Source: Apiospora phragmitis
Lineage: Eukaryota; Ascomycota; Sordariomycetes; Amphisphaeriales; Apiosporaceae
DNA: 64,000 nucleotides
Direction of reading: 5' to 3'
NCBI GenBank assembly: GCA_038363925.1
Contig: JAQQWL010000006.1
Coordinates: forward strand, 1,902,501 to 1,966,500
Within the stretch, counting starts at the first letter, position 1. Each line of letters opens with the position of its first letter. Made by a program: the position numbers and the translations under genes. Positions 1-14,225 of this stretch are shown here, piece after piece. The notes beneath the pieces were generated by a model. It was given only the letters and a program-made list of their open reading frames with translations, was not told the origin of the DNA and searched no databases.

Positions 1-2
1 AG

Positions 3-158
3 GACAGCAAGAACGAGGAGCTGACCGACGAGGAGAAGGGCGCCGTCGAATTCCTCGGCCGCTGCATGGATCTGGACCCCAGCCGCCGGATCAGCGCCGA
101 GGAAGCCCTCGCCCACAAGTTCTTGCAAAGACAGCAGCGAAGGCGAGGCCGAGGCTGA
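3..158 (+). CDS. C-terminal end of a serine/threonine protein kinase (partial)
   Basis: The window opens inside a gene. The frame from base 3 to the TGA at 156-158 encodes about 51 residues, including LDPSRRISAEEALAHKFL, which is the typical last helix of a eukaryotic protein kinase domain (the subdomain XI arginine region, where substrates of the fold end in 'R-I-(T/S)-x-x-x-A-L-x-H-x-(F/W)'). The arrangement fits CMGC-type kinases such as the Prp4 splicing kinase or a related family, but the catalytic motifs lie before the window so the subfamily cannot be fixed. A short basic tail rich in Gln and Arg follows. The gene ends 390 bp before the next predicted coding sequence. Sure of a kinase; unsure which one. 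Confidence 0.7.
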   Translation, partial: DSKNEELTDEEKGAVEFLGRCMDLDPSRRISAEEALAHKFLQRQQRRRGRG

Positions 159-550
159 GGGAAGTGAAGAAGACGTTATGATGGTATAATAATGGCACGA
201 CAGAACGAGACATGACCCAGATACAGATAGCTGGCTTGGAATGGAAATGTACGATATTATTGCTCATAACGGCCTATTCGCCCGGATCGAAGTGTTGCCT
301 TTGCCTTATCCGGTCAGATAGGAGGTATAAATACTACTGGCCGAGTTCCATCGGCCCCCAGAGATTCCTACCGGGACTAATACAAGAGATACCATATCTT
401 TGGCCCACTTGCAACTTGACTTCAGTCCTCTTGGCTGTCCTTCTCCTGCCCCCGCCTGCTGTATATTAAATTTATCTTTGCGCTCGCATTAGAACTTCAT
501 GAAGTCAGGAGAGTCGCGGGTCAGCTTCTCCGGCCCGTCTCTGACACCCA
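159..550. other. intergenic, no gene seen
   Basis: About 390 bp between the kinase stop and the stop of the minus-strand hypothetical gene. The open frames here are short and have no recognisable content. It should hold the two convergent 3' untranslated regions. Confidence 0.5.
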
Positions 551-1003
551 TCACCGGCAATGCACTATTCCCAATCGGGAGTCGCTCGCGCGGGCCGCGG
601 CACCCCACGGCCGCCCGTCGCAGTAGATGTCGTCCTTGATCAGATTCGACAGCAGTGACCACTCTTCGCTGGTTGTGCTCCACGTCGACCGCGCACCTTC
701 GTCGCTGAGCCAGTCGGCGGTGAAGCAGGTCACGTCCCCGCCCTCGACGAGCGACTCGTGGAACAGCGGCGTCTGCCCGTACAGGTCGCAGCAGTCGACG
801 GGATCCGCGCTTTCTCCAACGAGCGAGCACCCACTGCACGTGCCGGCCAGTCGTACCATCCGGACGCTGTAACCGCGCTCTGCGAGCCCCTCATGGGCCG
901 GGTTCGAGACGGGCGCGTGGTAGTCTTCCAGCGGATTCTTTTGGAGATTGGCCTCAACGTCGATGGCGGCAGAGGGTAGCCGCGAGAGGAGAAACTTCGA
1001 AAC
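551..1003 (-). CDS. hypothetical cysteine-rich protein (start unresolved)
   Basis: The minus-strand frame is open from a likely splice acceptor (CAG at about 1004-1006) to the stop at 551, roughly 150 codons. It encodes a cysteine-rich segment with CSGC, DCCDLYG, VTCFTADWL, IYCDGRPWG and a final VHCR. The only in-frame ATG is at 859, but the frame stays open and protein-like upstream of it, so a first exon, perhaps with a signal peptide, probably lies between 1004 and 1350. I could not place it. The regular Cys spacing suggests an extracellular disulfide-bonded protein, but I do not recognise the family. It may also be a remnant. Confidence 0.35.
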   Translation of the reverse strand, partial: VSKFLLSRLPSAAIDVEANLQKNPLEDYHAPVSNPAHEGLAERGYSVRMVRLAGTCSGCSLVGESADPVDCCDLYGQTPLFHESLVEGGDVTCFTADWLSDEGARSTWSTTSEEWSLLSNLIKDDIYCDGRPWGAAARASDSRLGIVHCR

Positions 1004-1354
1004 CTGTCACACCTACCCTATGAACCAAGCGCCTTACTTAGGTAAAAGCACGTTCGGCACAGTATCACACAACAATTGATATTCATCAGTTACACCCGCA
1101 AATATCGAATCAAGCCAGTCTCACGGTGGTTTCAATCCGGGTCTGTTTCTTTATTTGATCATGACGTGGAACAGGTACCCCTGAGCGAATCTATATGGTT
1201 AACACTACAGCTGCCAACTTGTACACTGACTGGAGCAGTAGTCCTACAACGGACTCGAAAAGGGACGTAAGAAGATTTCCAAACTTGCATTCTATTCATG
1301 TATCTACTCGTTAAGCACTCAAGGAACATTGGCCAGCTAAAGAGCAGCCCAACC
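1004..1354. other. intergenic, no gene assigned
   Basis: About 350 bp between the hypothetical protein and the stop of the beta-galactosidase gene. It may contain the first exon of the hypothetical protein. I see nothing else that can be supported. Confidence 0.4.
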
Positions 1355-4772
<3,418 letters not shown>

Positions 4773-5727
4773 ATTGTCTCCAGTGATGGATATCCCGCTC
4801 TTCCAGTCCAGACTACCTTCTCTGCTGGTGGCAGCTCTTTGTATACTGCCCTATGAAAGAATAGCTCGAGATTGCAAACCCAGCTATAGGAGGTCTAAGT
4901 AGAGTCCTGGCGAAATACCTAAGTGTTCGACTCTGTTCGAGCTTGGGCAGACTACTTAGTTAGTCCGGAGAAGAGTTGAGGATGTTGAAAAGAAGCGTAA
5001 CAGATAAGTCGAAACATACTTAAGCCCTGGAATGAGGGATAAACCAATTCTCCTATCAAGATTCACGTTTGCTACCCCTGGTAGTACACATGTAGTTGTG
5101 AGAGGAGAACAACTTCAGGGCGGAGAGTGCCATGGAGCCTCCATGTTGCATCGTGGGAGGGGGGTGCCGAGTTCTGGCTAGGGGTGGGCAGCCGCGGTAA
5201 TTGGCGGGCAAACATCTCTTGGTTGCTAGGCATGCTAACTGATAACACCGAAGGCCCACGTACTTAAATGAAGTGAGGCGTTATTGTTACATTACCTCCA
5301 GTACCAAGAGCGGCTAAATGTGAGGCACATGTTATCGTCGTATGAGAATTGATACCAGTTGCTTACCCGATGTTTTGTTCAGTATCCAGTCAGTTCGCCG
5401 GTCGTGGCCGGTTAAAGACCCGTGCCTCTTCTCTATCTTACCCCTCTTCGCCCGACTTTGTACAACTCTGGGTCCCCAGAAAGTACCTACTCAATTACCC
5501 CACGTGGTTACTATCTTAAGACCCACAACCCAGTTCCACCCACGGGGACTTCGGAGCCGCGCTGCAAACGAACGCAAAGACATGTCTCTCGGTCCGGACC
5601 GGGCAGAGTGCGGTTACACAAGGTTTACGGCGTGATAGCGCCAATTACTCAAGCAAATGAGTGAAGGATCGTCCATTGTACATAGCTATAGCATCACAAC
5701 GCTTGATGTCCTGCCATGCATCATGCG
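4773..5727. promoter_or_regulatory. upstream region of the beta-galactosidase gene
   Basis: About 950 bp lie between the beta-galactosidase start and the stop of the regulator gene, and no coding sequence is convincing. The region contains a 12-bp perfect palindrome, CGGTCCGGACCG, at 5590-5601. Its inverted CGG/CCG triplets are of the kind bound by Zn2Cys6 dimers, and the core GGACCG recurs upstream of the regulator and the transporter. Binding is inference only. Confidence 0.35.
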
Positions 5728-8131
5728 CTATTCTCGTGTCATGGCGCACATGGACGCCGCCACATCCACCTCCTCATCCGTCACGTTGCCGGACCGCCCC
5801 ACGCCCTGCATCAGCCGCTCCGTCTCGTAGATGATGCGCATCCCCTGCTCCACGCTGGGCGACTCCGGCGTCCCGAGCACCTCCTGCCAGCGGCGGAAGA
5901 CCTTGCGGAGGTGCGGCCCCGTCGACATGATGTCGTGCCGCAGCTGCGTGATCTGCCGGAGCGAGTGGCACGTCGCCAGCAGGATCATCATGGCCGTCGC
6001 CATGGACAGGACGCAGATCCACGTGTCCACCAGGATCGTGTGCGAGAACCCCGTCAGCCCCAGGATGTGGGAGGTGCAGGCGTCGAGGCAGATCTTGGCG
6101 CGGCCCAGGATCTCCGTCCGGCTGGCCCCCGCCGTGTCCGACGGGCCGTTGGCCAGGAGCCAGGCCAGGTACGGCCGGAAGATGACGCTCTTGCAGGTGA
6201 GGTAGCGTTGCCTCAGGAAACCGCCACATTCGCTGGGGTAGCCGCCGCTCATGTCGTTGGTATCAAACCGGAAGGCCGGTGGCAGCACGTCACGCCATTC
6301 GCCAAGCTGGTGGTCAAGCTCGGTGACTATGGCAGGGAACCTCGTCGGGTCAGTGGCCGCCCCAGAGTCGCGTGCATATAGCAGCTGATGCACCCTGTTC
6401 AGCAACCTGCGCATTGATATACACGCGAGGAAATACAAAGACGCATGCTCTGTCTCGTCTGGGTCTTGGTGAGTCGTATAGCTCCCCGGCAGGGGTATAG
6501 ATGACTCTATCCTTGCCACTCCACTTTGGGGAAGGGCCGAAAGCTCAGCAAGATAGTCGCTATAATAAGTCCACATTAGTGTATTCTTATCCGAGTTGAT
6601 AACCCCCAGCTGAGACGTACCTTTCCAAGATATAACATGCCCAGAATATCCGTCGCAGGCATTCTTGGTTCTCTATCGGCTCATTGACGGGAGGATACGA
6701 GAGCAGCAGTTGACACTTCGCCGCACAATCATGGATATAGTTCCAGGCTTGCAAGGGTCTCCTTAGGTATGCAAAGTACAGCCTGTAGTGGATTGTGAAT
6801 TAGATCCACTTGAGATACGAAAAGGGGGCTTCCTTACGCTGCAAAAAACAGAGACTGTACTGCGTTACAGGTCATCTCGGAATGCACCACGTTCATGGCC
6901 TTGAGTGCGCCGTCGAAGTAGACCTCGGCCATGGCCCGTCGGGAGTTCTTGAAGTCGGCCTCCTCCCTGGACGATGCCATGTCCTCAGCTCCCAACAAAC
7001 CACTGACGACCCCGCTCGCACACCCTAGGGCCATGACGAGCTGAGTGCAGCAGTTTGCCACTGTGTCTGTACTTTCCAAGAGTCCTTGGGAGACGGCAGT
7101 CCGCACGGCGTCCAGTTGGTTCAAAGACAGTGTGGGATACCAGAAGTTCACCCCCAGTTGAAAGCAGTTGAGTACGGACTCGAGATCAACGGACGACAGA
7201 TAGGGGAGCATGGAGTTAGTTCTCATGGGTAGGCTTGGTCTGGACTGCTCCAGCTGGAATATGGAGACGTAGTTCTGTCGAATCGTCGGGAACGAGTCGA
7301 AGTATGACCACGATAGTATAGACTCGGTAGTCGAATTGTGTAGGGAGTCAAGTATGGCGTTCTCGAGGTTGTTCTGATGAGGGGGAGGCCGAGGGTCGTC
7401 GGTGGACATGCTCCGTTGAGACTGATCAGGTGCTGTTGGTGATATTGGACTCTGAACTGATCTGGAGGCTGTAGAGGGAGAAGGCTTGGATCGTAGTTAA
7501 CAACGAGAGAACTTGGAGCTTTGCCATAACAGGTGGTTTTACCAAAGACAAGTTCACATTCATCTTTTGCAGGAGCTCCTCAACTCTTAAGACGCCCTCG
7601 AGGATGAGGTCGCTCTTGCCCCGGCTTGAAAGATTGTTAGGGCTTTCTGTGATGCTTATGGTCACTACAGAATGGACGAAACTCACGTGTTGGCTTCTGA
7701 GCCATAGGAACAAAGTTGTTTCGAAGTGAGACATGCTTGGCATGGTTGATTGCCATCGCATCTAAGACATTCATATGTTTAGTCAAGGGTACATATACAT
7801 TGTCTCACTAAAAGGAGAGCTCTCTAATCCGTTCATCCGTACAATCTCGCTGGTGACGACCACCATCATGGCGATGCCTCCTCGCCTCTACGCTATATAC
7901 AACGACGGGACGGGAACATGGGCAGTGATGAGTGACTGGAGGAAAAGAAACAAAAGGAGTGGACCCACCTAATCTTCCTGGATCTGCAGATGTCGCACTA
8001 CACACGGGTGACAAGAGTTCCCGAGTCAGTCCTGCATACGACGGGGGCTTGACCCGAGAGAACGGTTCGGTGGTAAGATGGTCGCTTACTGCATGAGACG
8101 TCCTCAGCCGTTTTTTCGTTGGTTCGTCCAT
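5728..8131 (-). CDS. Zn2Cys6 transcription factor with fungal middle homology domain (7 exons)
   Basis: Likely pathway regulator. Exons: 8131-8054, 7997-7969, 7761-7687, 7624-7543, 7484-6838, 6782-6621, 6559-5728; introns 56, 207, 62, 58, 55 and 61 nt. The join is 1905 nt, 634 residues, with every phase consistent. The zinc cluster starts at residue 27 (CDICRSRKIRCDG, then PCQACLTSKQLC), is divided by the 207-nt intron, and is followed by a leucine-rich linker (VLRVEELLQKM) typical of the dimerisation helix. The middle domain runs from about residue 130, with LRRIFWACYILE near 350 and acidic/hydrophobic C-terminal helices. Only the spliced form restores the cluster, because the first two exons look like noise when read unspliced. 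It lies between the GH2 enzyme and the divergent sugar porter, which suggests it controls both. The gene is intact. Confidence 0.9.
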
Positions 8132-8986
8132 CGTCACACCGACAGCAAACAGTTGAGATCTGATCAAGTGATGGATCCGGACCGTGGCGGACCGTGGAGG
8201 GAGAAGGAAGTGACTGGGGCAATGAGGAGAAGAAACGAAGAAGTGGCACGGGGGAGAGGGTTCTGGCTCCAACCTTACCTAGTCGCTCAACGGCGGCCGT
8301 TGTGGAGAAAAAGGCGGGGGACATGCTTGTCGCCCAATTGCCTGCCGCCCCCTGATCCTGGTCTGGCCCTCTTTCCCGGAACACCCCGGGGCTTTGCTTT
8401 TCTGACCACCATACGAGATCATGCCTGGCTCATCACCGCCGTTGTCGCCATTGGCTCGCTTGCTGCTGGATGGCCCAGTTCCCCGCATCAGATCAACTAC
8501 TAAATTGTCTTAGCCCTACTCGGACAACAACCTCGACCGATTTCCCACCCCCCCCCAGGTTTTCGCCCGGATTCCAGCCCTTTACTTTAACGGTCTGATG
8601 GCTGAACGGTCATTAGGTCGTATCCAGTGCTACGGTAGCCTGCCTCGGCCGCAAATGAATCTACAACGAATTTGATGTTTTCGGCTACTCGCACCGAGCC
8701 CAATCACACTGTAGGTTACATATTCCGGTGTGCATGCGCTTACTATGGACCGGGCCTGATTCTGCCTGCCCGTGGGAGATTCTCTTTAAAGAGGTCCAGC
8801 CCTCGTAAACTTAAGCTTTCTTTCAAACGTTGCGAGGTCAGCAAGATAGTCGCCAATAATTTAATCTTGTGTTTTCCTTTGAGAGGGCTTTCTTCCGTTG
8901 AACCCAATCTCCCGCCCCCTTGTTTGGACCTAACCCTCAGTCACTACATCTCGAGTCTTCACCGTGCTGCCTCGTCTCTACCTACT
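8132..8986. promoter_or_regulatory. bidirectional promoter between regulator and sugar porter
   Basis: These 855 bp separate the divergent starts of the Zn2Cys6 gene (8131, minus) and the MFS gene (8987, plus). They include a perfect tandem 10-mer, CGGACCGTGG twice at 8178-8197, 47 bp from the regulator start, and GGACCGGGC at about 8747-8755, some 230 bp before the transporter start. Pyrimidine-rich runs (for example CCCCCCCC near 8550) and several C/T tracts fit a fungal promoter. Operator function is inferred, not shown. Confidence 0.45.
8178..8197. repeat. tandem decamer with CGG triplets, candidate Zn2Cys6 site
   Basis: Two adjacent perfect copies of CGGACCGTGG lie just upstream of the regulator start codon. 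Directly repeated CGG triplets are a known recognition format for Zn2Cys6 proteins, so autoregulation is possible. Confidence 0.4.
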
Positions 8987-10837
8987 ATGGCCGATGAAAA
9001 GCCCGGCGGCGTTACACAGATCGATCACGACGTCGACGCCGTAGTCCAGCTTTCCCACGATGTCGAGTCCAGAAGATTCTCGCCTTGGACGGCTTCCATG
9101 CTGCGCCTGTACCTGGCATTAACTCCTGCGTACTTGTGCGGCTGTCTCAACGGATACGATGGGTCGCTTATGGGAGGCCTGAACGGAATGGAATCTTATT
9201 ACACCTACTTCGGCATGTGAGTTTACGATCCAAAGCAGAACTTCACCCCGTATCCTCCCCGGGATGATGCTTTACTGACCAAGGCGCCACTATAGGGAGC
9301 AAGCAGGGTCTGAGATTGGTATAGTCTTTGCCATGTACAACATTGGATCAGTCGCTGCTGTCTTCTTCACTGGCCCAACCAACGACTTCCTTGGTCGTCG
9401 GGCTGGCATGTTCGCCGGTGCTCTCATGATTGTCGTCGGCACATGTATACAAGCTACGACAACAACCGGATCCGGGTTTCTGGGGGCAAGATTTGTGCTT
9501 GGCTTCGGTAAGTTGTTTTACCCCGAATAACCAGTCCTTGGCGCCAGAATGGGAATGCTTCTAGGTTGTGTCGGTGCTACTTGAACCACTTCGTTAATAA
9601 CGATGAACAGGTGTATCCTTCTGTTCTGTATCGGCACCTTGCTATGTCAGTGAGATGGCCCATCCCAACTGGAGAGGCACCATCACTGGCCTTTACAACT
9701 GTACCTGGTACATTGGCTCCATTATAGCCAGCTGGGTTGTGTACGGGTGCAGCTACCTTGACCGTCCCGATGCATGGCGTATCCCTGTGTGGTGCCAGAT
9801 GATCACGTCCGGATTTGTCCTGATCTTCGTCTGGTTTCTCCCCGAGTCGCCGAGATGGTTGATGGCTCGTGACAGATACGACGACGCTGCCAAGGTCCTA
9901 GCCACATACCATGGTGACAAAGACACCGCCCACCCCATCGTCGTGTTGCAAATGAACGAAATGAACCAGCAAATCAAGACGGACGGGAGCGACAGGAAGT
10001 GGTGGGACTACCACGAGCTATGGAACACCCACTCTGCGCGCCGACGACTTATCTGTGTCCTGGGTATGGCTGTCTTTGGCCAGATCTCCGGTAACAGCCT
10101 AAGCAGCTATTACATGGCCACCATGTTGCGCTCTGCCGGAATCAAGGATGAGAAGAAGGTCCTGGCGATCAACGGTATCAATCCAGTCCTCTGCTTCCTA
10201 GGAGCCATTTTCGGTGCCAGAATGACCGATGTCCTTGGTCGGAGGTAAGAAAACGAAAGTGTCCTCCCATCCGCATAACCAAACTGATCATTTTGCGCCA
10301 GACCCCTCCTGATTTACAGTATCATTTTCTGCTCCTGCTGTTTCGCCGTCATCACCGGAACCTCGAAGCTCTCTCTGGACGACCCGGCCAACAAGTCCGC
10401 CGCCAACGCCACCGTGGCCATGATCTTCATCTTCGGCATCGTCTTCTCGTTCGGCTGGACGCCGCTGCAGAGCATGTACATCGCCGAGACGCTGCCCACG
10501 GTGACGCGCGCCAAGGGCACCGCGGTCGGCAACCTCGCGAGCAGCCTGGCCAGCACCGTGATCCAGTACGCCAGCGGCCCGGCCTTCAAGAACATCGGGT
10601 ACTACTTCTACCTCGTCTTCCTGTTCTGGGACCTCTTCGAGGCCGCCTTCATGTACTTCTTCTTCCCCGAGACCAAGGGGCCGCACCCTCGAGGAGCTGG
10701 CCGAGGTCTTCGAGGCCAGGAACCCCGTCGCCAAGAGCTTGGAGAAGCGGAGCCATGAGACCGTTCTCAACACCCTCAAGGTGGAGACGGACGAGAAGGC
10801 GATGCATGTGCAAGACAATCATACAAGTATTGTGTAA
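8987..10837 (+). CDS. MFS sugar porter, lactose-permease-like (4 exons, one frameshift near the C-terminus)
   Basis: Proton-coupled sugar transporter of the plasma membrane. Exons: 8987-9216, 9296-9507, 9611-10244, 10302-10837; introns 79, 103 and 57 nt. Seen motifs: first helix with [27 protein letters not shown] after helix 2, MYVSE-like segment [23 protein letters not shown] before the central loop, [14 protein letters not shown], and PETKG at the end. This is the sugar-porter signature set, and the first-helix block resembles fungal lactose permeases. The frame breaks once: a run of four G at 10677-10680 has one base more than needed, and reading on in the other frame gives a normal 50-residue hydrophilic tail to the TAA at 10835-10837 (about 536 aa). 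Read literally it ends at 10758 with an aberrant tail. The indel could be real or a homopolymer sequencing error. Divergent from the Zn2Cys6 gene. Confidence 0.85.
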
Positions 10838-11365
10838 TGGCGCTATAGACGGACGACAACAAGCTATAAGCTCCATGTGCTGTTAGCTATTAATATAGTA
10901 ATGTGTCATATCATTCCTATCCGGTGTCCCTTTTGCGTTCGCTATGGGCTGTTAATACTGCATCGTGACGCGCGGCGGCCACTTCGGACCTGCTCTGTAG
11001 ACGGGGATCTTTCAAGCCGCTGTGCATGCATTACCCATTTGCACGCATCCGATAGAAGTATATACCATTGGTCGGTGGTCGTCAAAAGAATGGATGGTGG
11101 CAGGGTGGGGCGGGACCATCGTAGTAGTATGTAGTCTTGGTAGTGCAAGATTAGCCCGAACCGGCTTACGGATGTTACGGAATCAGCAAATAAGGAGACC
11201 GAAGCCGAGCTGCTGGGTTTAACTGCTCCGTAGCCTGGCCTTCATCCCTTACATACCAGGTTCAATGCTCGTTCATGCTCGCTGTTGAGCTTCCACCGCT
11301 GGAAAGCAGACCCCTCTTCTTCTACCTCCAGTCTCAATAACGAACTATACCACACCAAGAACACG
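10838..11365. other. intergenic, no gene seen
   Basis: About 530 bp between the sugar porter and the next start. It holds the porter 3' region and the promoter of the phosphatase-fold gene, with a short pyrimidine-rich stretch at 11,310-11,340 just before the start. No repeats or RNA genes are evident. Confidence 0.5.
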
Positions 11366-12409
11366 ATGGCAACCATGGATGAGCTCATGCAAAAAGCTAT
11401 CCAGCAGTCTGGTATCCAGAAGAAGCCATCGGAGCTCATCCCCTGGAAACCAGACGAGCCATGGCCACAAGCCTATTATTCGTGGGACGCGGAAGGCGAG
11501 GTCTGGCAGCCCATCAAGGCACCATCAGCATCCCCGCCCGTGAACGATCAGGCGCAATCCTCAGGAATCACCACAATCGCTCTCTACAGCTGGAACATTG
11601 ACTTCATGCTACCGTGCGCCGAGGCGCGGATGAGTGCGGCACTGGCTCACCTCGAGGGGCCCACGAGCCAATTGTCTCCGACCACGGCCGTTGTCATCAA
11701 CCTGCAAGAAACCACCCCCTCGGATCTCATCACCATCAGCCAGAAGCACTGGATCCGAAGGGGGTTTTACATGTCCGACCTAAACAGCTCCGCGTGGGGA
11801 TCCGACATGTACGGCACCACCATGCTGGTCGACCGTCGCCTAGCGATCGCGTCGTGCTTCCGCGTCCACTATGCCGCAACGCAGATGGAGCGCGACGCAC
11901 TCTTCGTCGACGTCACGGTGCCGGCCATCGCGCCCAAGACGGTCCGATTCGGCAACTCACACCTCGAGTCGCTAGCGCTGGATCCGCCGCAGCGACCCGC
12001 GCAGATGCGCGTCGCCGCCCAGCATCTGCACCACGCGGCCGCCGAGCTCGCGGCCGCCGTCATCGCGGGCGACTTCAATGCCATTCAGCCGTTCGACGCC
12101 ACCCTGCACACGGACAACGACCTCAGGGACGCCTACTTGGAGTCCGGGGGCCGCGAGGGCGCCGAGGAGGGCGCGACGTGGGGGCAGCAGGCACACCCGG
12201 CGGCGCGCGAGCGCTTCGGGCTCTCGCGCATGGATGAGGCCTTCTTCTGCGGCGCCGGCATCAAGCTGCAGGGCTTCGAGCGGATCGGCGCCGATGTCGT
12301 GGTCGGCGAGGACAGGCAGGAGCAGAGGGACAAGGTGTTGCGGCTTGGCTTTGAGAAAGCTTGGGTCACGGATCATTTGGGCATTAAGGCCACGTTCGGT
12401 CTTGTTTAA
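11366..12409 (+). CDS. endonuclease/exonuclease/phosphatase (EEP) superfamily protein, TDP2-like
   Basis: Single-exon gene of 347 residues, starting at the ATG at 11366 (MATMDELMQKAIQQ); a second ATG lies three codons on. The EEP fold motifs appear in order: SWNIDFM (first strand), VINLQET (Mg-binding Glu), FGNSHLES (His strand), GDFNAI (Asp/Asn pair), SRMDEAFF and a final TDHLGIKATF (catalytic Asp-His). The layout and the NLQET form resemble tyrosyl-DNA phosphodiesterase 2-like fungal proteins, which are metal-dependent phosphodiesterases. Substrate cannot be told from sequence. It is upstream of a frameshifted FAD monooxygenase and follows the sugar porter with no shared promoter. The frame is intact. 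Alternatives: another EEP enzyme such as an AP-endonuclease or deadenylase relative. Confidence 0.82.
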   Translation: MATMDELMQKAIQQSGIQKKPSELIPWKPDEPWPQAYYSWDAEGEVWQPIKAPSASPPVNDQAQSSGITTIALYSWNIDFMLPCAEARMSAALAHLEGPTSQLSPTTAVVINLQETTPSDLITISQKHWIRRGFYMSDLNSSAWGSDMYGTTMLVDRRLAIASCFRVHYAATQMERDALFVDVTVPAIAPKTVRFGNSHLESLALDPPQRPAQMRVAAQHLHHAAAELAAAVIAGDFNAIQPFDATLHTDNDLRDAYLESGGREGAEEGATWGQQAHPAARERFGLSRMDEAFFCGAGIKLQGFERIGADVVVGEDRQEQRDKVLRLGFEKAWVTDHLGIKATFGLV

Positions 12410-14225
12410 GAGACTCGTCTGTGAAGAGTAAGTAGATTGGCGATGGGGTGATCAAGCCCGAGGTGCATTTGTAAAAATAGCAGTGATATTTCGATGGTGC
12501 ACTTTACAGTAGGATCCTTAGCTGCTCACGCGGGGTACTTTACTTAGTGGCTGCTAACAGGCTCTGCATTGACTTCGCTTGACGCTTCATTTGTTTTCAA
12601 CCTGACAAGTCGCATGGCAATCCCACAACGCAAAAACAAGAGGAAAATGTCGTACTCCCCCGTGCGTCAGGGTTGAATTGCGTGTTTAGTTGTCGCAACG
12701 CGTGACTGATACCGCAGCAAACTGCTTTTCTTATACATGAATCTTGTTCAGCATGTAATGGTTCATCAAGCAGCACGGGGTAGAAACCTAGAGAGATCGC
12801 ACCACCACCACCTTCGCTTGTAGGGGTACAGAAATCGTACACTTCACTCCTAAACTCCAATTACCATTCGTTCAACAGATACCCGATCGCTGAACTTCCC
12901 ATTAACGCGAAACCATTGCATCAACCCATTGCTATTTGGTAGCCTCTTTTGAAAATACTCACTTACTCTCATTACCGGATGCGCTCTCACCCTGACACCC
13001 CGACTGCGCCTCTTCCGCATCTGCTCGACCACTTCACCACCTACCTGCCTAACCAAGATCCCTCAATCCGGCGAGCGTGCAGCGTCGATTTCGATGCCGA
13101 TAATGGTGACAGAAACGGCAGCGAATTCCCCACGGCCGCCCACCCGCCTACCCTCGCCAGCCGCTCAATTGGAATTAGGGGTCGGCAGCAGCAGCAGCTC
13201 CGGCCTTGCTGATCAAGCTAGGTCAATAAAGACGACACTCCGGTCGCAGTTGGCTGTGGCGCGTCACCAGACAGCAGCAACAGAAACAGGGAAGACTAGG
13301 CATGGGAGCCGGAGGCGATCTGAAGTAAAAGGTGACGAAGAAGGAGTCATGGTACGGGGACAGAATACACGATTAAGGGACTACGGGATCGGTGGGGGCC
13401 GGCAACATCCGTAAGTCCGGTTTCACAGCATACATACTTGACGAGTAACGATATCTCCCATTCGGTTCGACCTGCAAAGCTAACCTGTGCAACCATTATC
13501 AGGAAGAGTAACGGATGTGATTGGCACCTCGACAAGGGCCTCGGCTTTTAGGACACTGTTTTCAAGTTCCTCCACACTCAATTCGGCGCCCCTGTCGGAT
13601 TGGAGGAAGTGGAATCTGGGAGACTACTTCAGTCGACATAATGACCGCAAAGGCAAGTCCAAGGCCCAACTGGGGACGTATTGTTTAGTGACCAACCATT
13701 CCTCCGTTACTGGAGCACCTACGGGATGGCTAGGTTAGGCAGGGGAATGGCCTGCATTAAAAGCACGATAGGGAAAGCGGCGACCTCCACCCCGCAGTAA
13801 TTACTATTACTAGCATTTTCAGGCCAGCATTTGCCAAGAGCATTATGGACTTACATGTTATCGAATCTGAGTAACTCATGAAATACCCCTATCTTAGCCC
13901 GCCCAGTGTACGGACCCGGACCGCTTAACTTACCTAGTTACAATTAAGAATATTCAACTGACAGAAACCCCTAGACTCGTAATAGGATACGATAGAACAT
14001 ACGATATCGAAAGTGCGAATTTTTAAGTGATGAATGATCAAGGTGGAGATGATACCGGCATCTTGCTGGCACGTCATTCACGTGACAGGTGACGACTTCA
14101 CGATAAGGCACAACCACTTGATACGGCATTCGGTTAATCCCCTAGCTGCGAAATGTACCCTCGGTCTTCTTATGAGCTACAGTGTATACGAGCCCTTCTT
14201 CTGGGCGAGTCACACCTAATTCAAC
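12410..14225. other. 1.8 kb without a supported gene
   Basis: Short open frames overlap at 12,949-13,414, the longest about 106 codons on the plus strand. It is Ser/Arg-rich with a CAG-type run (13,188-13,200), and I see no domain or clear splice pattern. The rest is unremarkable intergenic DNA. Confidence 0.4.

Noticed and set aside
5716..6381. Long plus-strand frame opposite the regulator's last exon
   Set aside because: His/Pro/Arg-rich composition from antisense codons; the minus strand carries the conserved domain.
13094..13414. 106-codon Ser/Arg-rich plus-strand frame as a gene
   Set aside because: No domain, no neighbouring exons with consistent phase, low-complexity content.
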